Source: Gammaproteobacteria bacterium
GTDB taxonomy: Bacteria; Pseudomonadota; Gammaproteobacteria; GRL18
DNA: 10,792 nucleotides
NCBI GenBank assembly: GCA_030632625.1
Contig: DAOVUK010000054.1
Coordinates: 1 to 10,792, forward strand
Direction: 5' to 3'
Shown here: one piece after another, positions 6,324-10,792 of the stretch
Position numbering within the stretch: the stretch's first letter is position 1
Layout: the number at the start of each line of letters is the position of its first letter
Notes under the pieces: model-generated
Databases searched by the model: none
Told to the model about the DNA's origin: nothing
Seen by the model: only the letters and a program-made list of their open reading frames with translations
Translations under genes and position numbers: made by a program

Positions 6324-6352
6324 TCGTACTCCACCTTATCCTGTGTTATATT
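6324..6352 (+). promoter_or_regulatory. Possible extended -10 promoter of acyl-CoA synthetase gene
   Basis: TGTTATATT at 6344-6352 fits an extended -10 (TG, one base, then TATATT, which matches the consensus at five of six positions). The -35 region (around 6324-6329, TCGTAC) is poor, as is common when the TG extension is present. It would give a leader of about 43 bases before the ATG at 6402. Confidence 0.35.
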
Positions 6353-6401
6353 TTACACGGAATCAGGGATACATTAAATATACTTTCCAAGGGATAAATT
6401 A

Positions 6402-8234
6402 ATGGCAATAGAAACCTCCAAAAACGATATGATAACGCCCGAACAGGCAGGCACACTGGATGGTCTATTCTATGAGCGAACCATGCGCTCTGCTGATGAT
6501 GTTGCCTATATCCAATACAATAAACAAAAAAAACACCATCCGGATGATGCCTGGGAAGAAACCACCTGGAATGAAATGGCTGTTCTGGTCGGCAAATGGC
6601 AAAAAGCCATTTCCGGAGAAAACCTTGAAAACGGCGATCGGATCGCCATTTTAATGAAAAACTGCAAAGAATGGATTGCAGTTGATCAGGCAGCTCTGGG
6701 ATTGGGCCTGGTGGTGGTTCCTCTTTACCTGGAAGATCGCCCGGATAATATTGCCTATATTATGGAAGATGCCGCGGTCAAATTACTGGTCATTCAGGAT
6801 ATCAGCCAATGGAAACATTTACGTGAAAACTGTGCCGATAATCAAATATTAAAACGTGTCATTTTAGTGGATGCCACACCTGAGCAGCTGGAAAACGAAG
6901 CTGAAATTGTCACTTCTGTACAGCAATGGCTGCCTGAGCAAGGTCACGTTCTGCACAAACGTAATGGTGAACCGACAGAACTTGCCACCATTGTCTATAC
7001 ATCAGGCACCACAGGCAAACCCAAAGGGGTTATGCTCAGTCATAAAAACATTTTATCCATTGCCTACCCCTCTGCCACAGGACTCAAAGTAAAAAATAAC
7101 GATTTATTTTTATCTTTTTTGCCCATGTCTCATACCTTTGAACGCAGCCTGGGTTATTATCTCACGCTTATGGTCGGCTGCAGAGTTGCCTTTGCCCGTT
7201 CAATTCAGGCGCTGGGTGACGATCTAATCACCATCAAACCAACCCTGCTGATTTCCGTACCACGTATTTATGAACGTGTTTATGCCAAAATTGAAGGTAC
7301 CCTGTTAAAAGGTTCTCCAATTAAACGAATTTTATTTAAACTAACGGTTCAAGTTGGCTGGAATCGTTTTTTATACCAGCAAAAACGTTCCAGTGTCTGT
7401 TTCTCCTGCCTGTTATGGCCATTATTGAAACATCTTGTTGCTGATAAAGTCATGCAGAAATTCGGCGGCAGACTCAGACTTGCTGCAACAGGTGGTGCTG
7501 CCATTCCATTTCCTGTGGCAAAAACATTTATTGGCCTCGGACTGACATTAATTCAGGGCTATGGTTTGACTGAAACCAGTCCGGTTGCCTCATTTAATCG
7601 AATTGATAATAATGATCCACGTTCTATAGGCCATCCCCTGGATGGTATTGACATGAAAATTGGTGATAGCGAGGAATTATTGATCAAGAGTCCCGGAGTT
7701 ATGCTGGGTTACTGGAACAATCATGCAGCAACCGCTCAGGCTATTGATCCTGAAGGCTGGTTTCATACCGGTGACCAGGCCCGTATTGACGATAAAACAG
7801 GGCACGTTTATATCACTGGCCGCTTAAAAGATATTTTAATTATGTCTAATGGTGAAAAAATACCACCAACCGATATTGAAAATACCATTGTCATGGATCC
7901 CCTGTTTGAGCAGGCCCTGCTGCTAGGAGAAGGTCAGGCTTATTTAGGTGCGATTCTGGAATTAAATTCTGAAGAGTGGGTGAAAATTGCCGAACAAAAC
8001 AAACTGGATCCATTTGATAAAGACAATCTGCAAAACAAAACAATCCACAGCCAGATAGTGCGCCATCTGAGAACAGTTCTGCATGATTTTCCGGGCTATG
8101 CAAAAATACGCAAAGTCATTTTAACTCTGGATCCCTGGACTGTCGAAAACGGCATCCTGACCCCTACTCTAAAAGTGAAGCGTCCTAAAGTGCTGCAGCA
8201 CTTTGAAAAAGAAATTAAGGCCATTTACAGCTAG
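6402..8234 (+). CDS. AMP-forming long-chain acyl-CoA synthetase (COG1022 type)
   Basis: Activates a fatty acid to acyl-AMP and then to acyl-CoA for beta-oxidation or lipid synthesis; it probably sits at the inner face of the membrane. It has 610 residues, full length for the FAA1-like (COG1022) branch of the ANL superfamily. Visible in order are the phosphate loop YTSGTTGKPKG (199-209), PMSHTFERSLG (241-251), ATGGAAIPFPV (362-372), GYGLTETSP (387-395), GWFHTGD (452-458), the hinge GRLKDILIMSNGEKIPP (473-489), and the C-terminal TPTLKVKRPKV (587-597), which holds the candidate catalytic lysine. Its start has AAGGGA seven bases upstream. It stands alone, so chain-length preference and pathway cannot be told from context. 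I leave the symbol blank because fadD usually denotes the shorter E. coli type. Confidence 0.92.
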   Translation: MAIETSKNDMITPEQAGTLDGLFYERTMRSADDVAYIQYNKQKKHHPDDAWEETTWNEMAVLVGKWQKAISGENLENGDRIAILMKNCKEWIAVDQAALGLGLVVVPLYLEDRPDNIAYIMEDAAVKLLVIQDISQWKHLRENCADNQILKRVILVDATPEQLENEAEIVTSVQQWLPEQGHVLHKRNGEPTELATIVYTSGTTGKPKGVMLSHKNILSIAYPSATGLKVKNNDLFLSFLPMSHTFERSLGYYLTLMVGCRVAFARSIQALGDDLITIKPTLLISVPRIYERVYAKIEGTLLKGSPIKRILFKLTVQVGWNRFLYQQKRSSVCFSCLLWPLLKHLVADKVMQKFGGRLRLAATGGAAIPFPVAKTFIGLGLTLIQGYGLTETSPVASFNRIDNNDPRSIGHPLDGIDMKIGDSEELLIKSPGVMLGYWNNHAATAQAIDPEGWFHTGDQARIDDKTGHVYITGRLKDILIMSNGEKIPPTDIENTIVMDPLFEQALLLGEGQAYLGAILELNSEEWVKIAEQNKLDPFDKDNLQNKTIHSQIVRHLRTVLHDFPGYAKIRKVILTLDPWTVENGILTPTLKVKRPKVLQHFEKEIKAIYS

Positions 8235-8280
8235 GGGTGGTAAGCGATCAAGTTAAAATATCATCCTGAGTGACAATTTC

Positions 8281-9363
8281 CTATAACAGACCGCTGCGAA
8301 CTAACTCTTCATAATAAGCCACATTATTCCGGCCGTGCTCTTTGATATAATAAAGAGCATGATCCGCTCGCTCAACAATATCACTCTGCATTTTACCGCC
8401 CTCCAGCCGGGTGACACCAATACTAACGGTGACCTGCTCAACCTTAGGAAAATGATAGGATTCAATATGAGCTCTGAAACGGTGTAGAATTGATTCCACA
8501 AGCGAACAGTCAATACATTTTAATATGACCACAAATTCTTCACCGCCATATCGAAATAACCAGTCCTCTTCACGAAAAACTTTTTGCATTTGCTGGGCAA
8601 AATGCAGTAGCACTTCATCGCCAGAAAGATGACCATAGGTATCATTTATTTTTTTAAAGTGATCAATATCCAGAATAGCCAGATAATCACAATTGTTGTT
8701 TTCTGCCTGGCGACGAAGCTGATGCCCACTCACTTGTGACAACTGATTCATCTTACGATCAAAAAACTTACGATTATAAAGCCCGGTTAAAGAATCCTTA
8801 TCATTTAATGAGATCAGCAGCTGATGATTACTATAAATGTCAGAAAGATATCGAATCAACTGAATTGTTGCTGCGCAATTATCCCGTGGGGAATTTGAAG
8901 CGGACTTATTGTGCAGTTCAATATTGGTTTTGCCTGCAAACTGGTACACAATAAAAAAGCTAATTTGCTTGTCCTGATTAACTTTTTTGATTAGAAAATC
9001 ATGTCCCGGGATAGATTCGATATGTTCATCAAGTTCAGTGTTTTTCAGAATAGTTTGCTGCAGGCAGTCAAAAAAATCTTTCTCCATGCCATTATGTTGT
9101 GAATGATTAGGCCCCGTCTCAGCAGCTGATTCCGATGAGGCTAAGTCCAAAATTTTATTTCTATGTTGAAAAGCCTCAACTGTCAGAGCAGGCTCCTTGT
9201 CATACATCCTTTCAAGCCTGAACAAAGCAATACTTTCCATATCAGTAAACTGCTGCATCACTACGTCAAAAAATGCCGCCACCAGGGACTCCTCATCTCT
9301 GAGCGAAGTCAGCTGAGCTGTTGTTTGTAAAACGTTCCTGCAAAATTCAGTACTATGCGGCAC
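8281..9363 (-). CDS. GGDEF diguanylate cyclase with N-terminal sensor-like region
   Basis: Makes cyclic di-GMP from two GTP. Counting from the GTG at 9363 (360 residues), the GGDEF domain fills about 188-355: DSLTGLYNR (190-198), DIDHFKKIND (232-241), the active-site loop GGEEF (273-277), and SIGVTR. The inhibitory I-site REED (264-267) lies exactly five residues before GGEEF, so product feedback is expected. The region 1-180 has no membrane helix and resembles a cytoplasmic GAF-like input domain, but that is weak. Start choice is uncertain: the frame runs up to a TTG at 9426 without a visible ribosome binding site, whereas the GTG at 9363 has AAAGAGAG just upstream. The longer form would put a 17-bp palindrome inside the coding region. 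It converges on the acyl-CoA synthetase gene with 46 bases between them. Confidence 0.85.
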   Translation of the reverse strand: MPHSTEFCRNVLQTTAQLTSLRDEESLVAAFFDVVMQQFTDMESIALFRLERMYDKEPALTVEAFQHRNKILDLASSESAAETGPNHSQHNGMEKDFFDCLQQTILKNTELDEHIESIPGHDFLIKKVNQDKQISFFIVYQFAGKTNIELHNKSASNSPRDNCAATIQLIRYLSDIYSNHQLLISLNDKDSLTGLYNRKFFDRKMNQLSQVSGHQLRRQAENNNCDYLAILDIDHFKKINDTYGHLSGDEVLLHFAQQMQKVFREEDWLFRYGGEEFVVILKCIDCSLVESILHRFRAHIESYHFPKVEQVTVSIGVTRLEGGKMQSDIVERADHALYYIKEHGRNNVAYYEELVRSGLL

Positions 9364-9412
9364 AAAACTCTCTTTTTTTGTTATCTGATAAAATCCATAT
9401 AGTAATATTCTT

Positions 9413-9429
9413 ATATTGTCCGACAATAT
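9413..9429. promoter_or_regulatory. 17-bp perfect palindrome, possible operator of the cyclase gene
   Basis: ATATTGTCCGACAATAT reads the same on both strands around a central C. On the minus strand it overlaps a possible -35 (TTGTCG) followed about 16 bases on by TACTAT as a -10, which would suit a cyclase start at the GTG at 9363. Such symmetry in a promoter is what a dimeric repressor or activator binds. The regulator is not identifiable. If translation really begins at the TTG at 9426, the site would overlap the start codon instead. Confidence 0.4.
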
Positions 9430-9517
9430 TTGTTTGATTTGCTATTGTAACATTTATATATTTTAATACCTATTATGGAAAATTAAAGCAGCCGTGTAAG
9501 CACTTTATCAAACATGA

Positions 9518-9545
9518 TTGTGACACAGCCTTCTTTTATTATTTA
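9518..9545 (+). promoter_or_regulatory. Weak promoter candidate for asmA-family gene
   Basis: TTGTGA (9518-9523) and TATTTA (9540-9545), 16 bases apart, give a loose sigma-70 match just upstream of the AsmA-family start. The implied leader is very short, so this is only a candidate within the AT-rich 133-base divergent intergenic region. Confidence 0.2.
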
Positions 9546-9559
9546 AAACCGGAAAAAAT

Positions 9560-10792
9560 ATGAAAAAATTGCTCAAAATACTTCTCTGGATTGTTGCTTC
9601 ACTCGTTCTTATTGTCGTACTGGCCAGTGTCCTGCTGCCTATCCTGATTGATCCTAATGATTATAAAGATGAAATAGCCCAACAGGTCTACGATAAAACT
9701 GGACGAACATTAACAATTGAAGGGGATATTGATCTGTCCATTTCCCTGCCTTTATCTGTTTCACTGGAATTGGGGAAAATTGAACTCAGCAATGCCAAAG
9801 GATTTGCAGACAAACCATTTGCCAGAATGCAGGGCGCATCCCTGTTTGTCTCTATCATGCCCTTACTGACAGACAACCGTCTGGATGTCGGTGAAATCAA
9901 ATTAACCGGCATGGAATTGAACCTGATCAAAAATAAGCAGGGAGTAACTAACTGGGCTGACCTCTCAGCTGACTCAACCCCCTCTTCTAAACAGGAAAAA
10001 CCAGCGCCGACAGCCGCTAAAACAGATTCCGATAAAGACTCGATGCCGGCCATTAGTGTTGCCGGTCTGACAATCACTGATGCCCTTATCAGCTGGACAG
10101 ATGAACAGGCAAACCAGCAAATCAGCTTATCAAAAAGCAATATCAGTATCAGCGAATTAATTGAAGACAAGCCCTTTGAACTGGATATTGCAACTCATAT
10201 TGAGAGCAGTCAACCGGCAATAACGGGTGACTTTAGGCTAAAGACCTCACCGACCATTTCTTTGTCCCGGCAGCTATTCAAATTACCCGGCACAACACTG
10301 TCCCTTGATTTAAGCGGTGATATTCTGCCTGGCGGTGCCAATAAAACAATACTGAGCGGTGATATCAGCTTTGATGGAAAAACCCAGATGCTGGATATCA
10401 ATAACATGAAACTCACCTCATTTGACATGGTCATCAATGGTTTATTCCATGCTGATAAACTGGACAGCGCTCCGGAATATAGTGGCCAGGTGAGTATTGA
10501 ACAATTCTCACCTAAAAAACTGGCGGCAACGCTTGGTGCGGCTTTACCCAAAATGAAAGAAGCTAAGGCACTGAATACAGCCGATGCAAAAATGACTTTC
10601 AAGGGCGACAAAAATGTTGTGACCATCAGTTCATTAGCAGCAAATCTGGATGATACCTCTTTAAAAGGTACAGCCTCTATCAGCAACTTTCAGGCACCAC
10701 ATTATGGATTTGACCTGGCTTTAAACCAGTTAAACCTGGATTATTATGCCCTTGCAGAGCAGACGAAAACCCAACCAGCTGCAAAGCCTGGC
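9560..10792 (+). CDS. AsmA-family protein (3' end outside window)
   Basis: The first 411 codons of an open frame that runs off the right edge. The protein begins MKKLLK, then one membrane helix (about 8-29), then LIDPNDYKDEIAQQVYDKTGR (30-50). TLTIEGDIDLS follows, as does a segment like LELGKIELSNAKGFADKPFARM, all characteristic of the AsmA N-terminal domain. AsmA-like proteins are anchored in the inner membrane with a large periplasmic beta-rich body and are linked to phospholipid movement towards the outer membrane. A Lys/Pro/Ser/Asp-rich linker occupies about 138-162 (PSSKQEKPAPTAAK and after), and another Gln/Ala/Pro-rich stretch begins at the window edge. GGA lies seven bases before the ATG. 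It is divergent from the cyclase gene with a shared upstream region. The C-terminal AsmA domain is not visible here. Confidence 0.9.
   Translation, partial: MKKLLKILLWIVASLVLIVVLASVLLPILIDPNDYKDEIAQQVYDKTGRTLTIEGDIDLSISLPLSVSLELGKIELSNAKGFADKPFARMQGASLFVSIMPLLTDNRLDVGEIKLTGMELNLIKNKQGVTNWADLSADSTPSSKQEKPAPTAAKTDSDKDSMPAISVAGLTITDALISWTDEQANQQISLSKSNISISELIEDKPFELDIATHIESSQPAITGDFRLKTSPTISLSRQLFKLPGTTLSLDLSGDILPGGANKTILSGDISFDGKTQMLDINNMKLTSFDMVINGLFHADKLDSAPEYSGQVSIEQFSPKKLAATLGAALPKMKEAKALNTADAKMTFKGDKNVVTISSLAANLDDTSLKGTASISNFQAPHYGFDLALNQLNLDYYALAEQTKTQPAAKPG

Noticed and set aside
8235..8280. Bidirectional terminator between the acyl-CoA synthetase and cyclase genes
   Set aside because: The 46-base gap shows no convincing GC-rich stem followed by a T-run on either strand.
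9688..10686. Two long minus-strand open frames (9688-10170 and 10210-10686)
   Set aside because: They are antisense to the clear AsmA-family coding frame and have serine-rich shadow-like composition.

Overview
The window looks like a chromosomal segment of a gammaproteobacterium. The order thiS-thiG-trmB, an E. coli-like HemN, an AsmA-family protein and a COG3235 membrane protein all fit that group. The DNA is AT-leaning, and its intergenic spaces carry palindromic repeats of the GTAG...CTAC type. As far as I recall, such repeats are common in filamentous sulfur bacteria and cyanobacteria. I cannot name the genus. A sulfur- or carbon-fixing lifestyle is only a guess, prompted by the carbonic anhydrase-like gene.

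Layout. At the left edge a GNAT acetyltransferase (+) converges on, and overlaps, a minus-strand gene whose N-terminal half carries the Cys-x-Asp / His / Cys pattern of LCIB-type beta-carbonic anhydrases. Next on the minus strand is hemN (oxygen-independent coproporphyrinogen III dehydrogenase). The 329-base space upstream of hemN holds a degenerate array of about 20-25 bp repeats, interrupted by a 130-bp MITE-like element with TA at both ends. Then comes a minus-strand cluster, probably one operon transcribed in the order thiS - thiG - trmB - COG3235 (CbiM-like permease). ThiS (TTG start, 66 aa) and ThiG make the thiazole of thiamine, TrmB makes m7G46 in tRNA, and the last gene is a membrane protein related to ECF-type metal transport permeases. 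The thiG-trmB junction is made of 15-bp tandem repeats, each carrying a Shine-Dalgarno-like core.

After a second palindromic repeat pair, an AMP-forming long-chain acyl-CoA synthetase (+) faces a GGDEF diguanylate cyclase (-). The cyclase start region contains a perfect 17-bp palindrome. The window ends inside an AsmA-family gene (+), divergent from the cyclase gene.

Most of the window is housekeeping. I found no defence system, prophage, CRISPR array or RNA gene. The points worth a second look are the LCIB-like protein with its long unexplained C-terminal half, the MITE inserted in a repeat array in the hemN leader region, the Shine-Dalgarno-bearing repeats between thiG and trmB, and the palindrome at the cyclase start.
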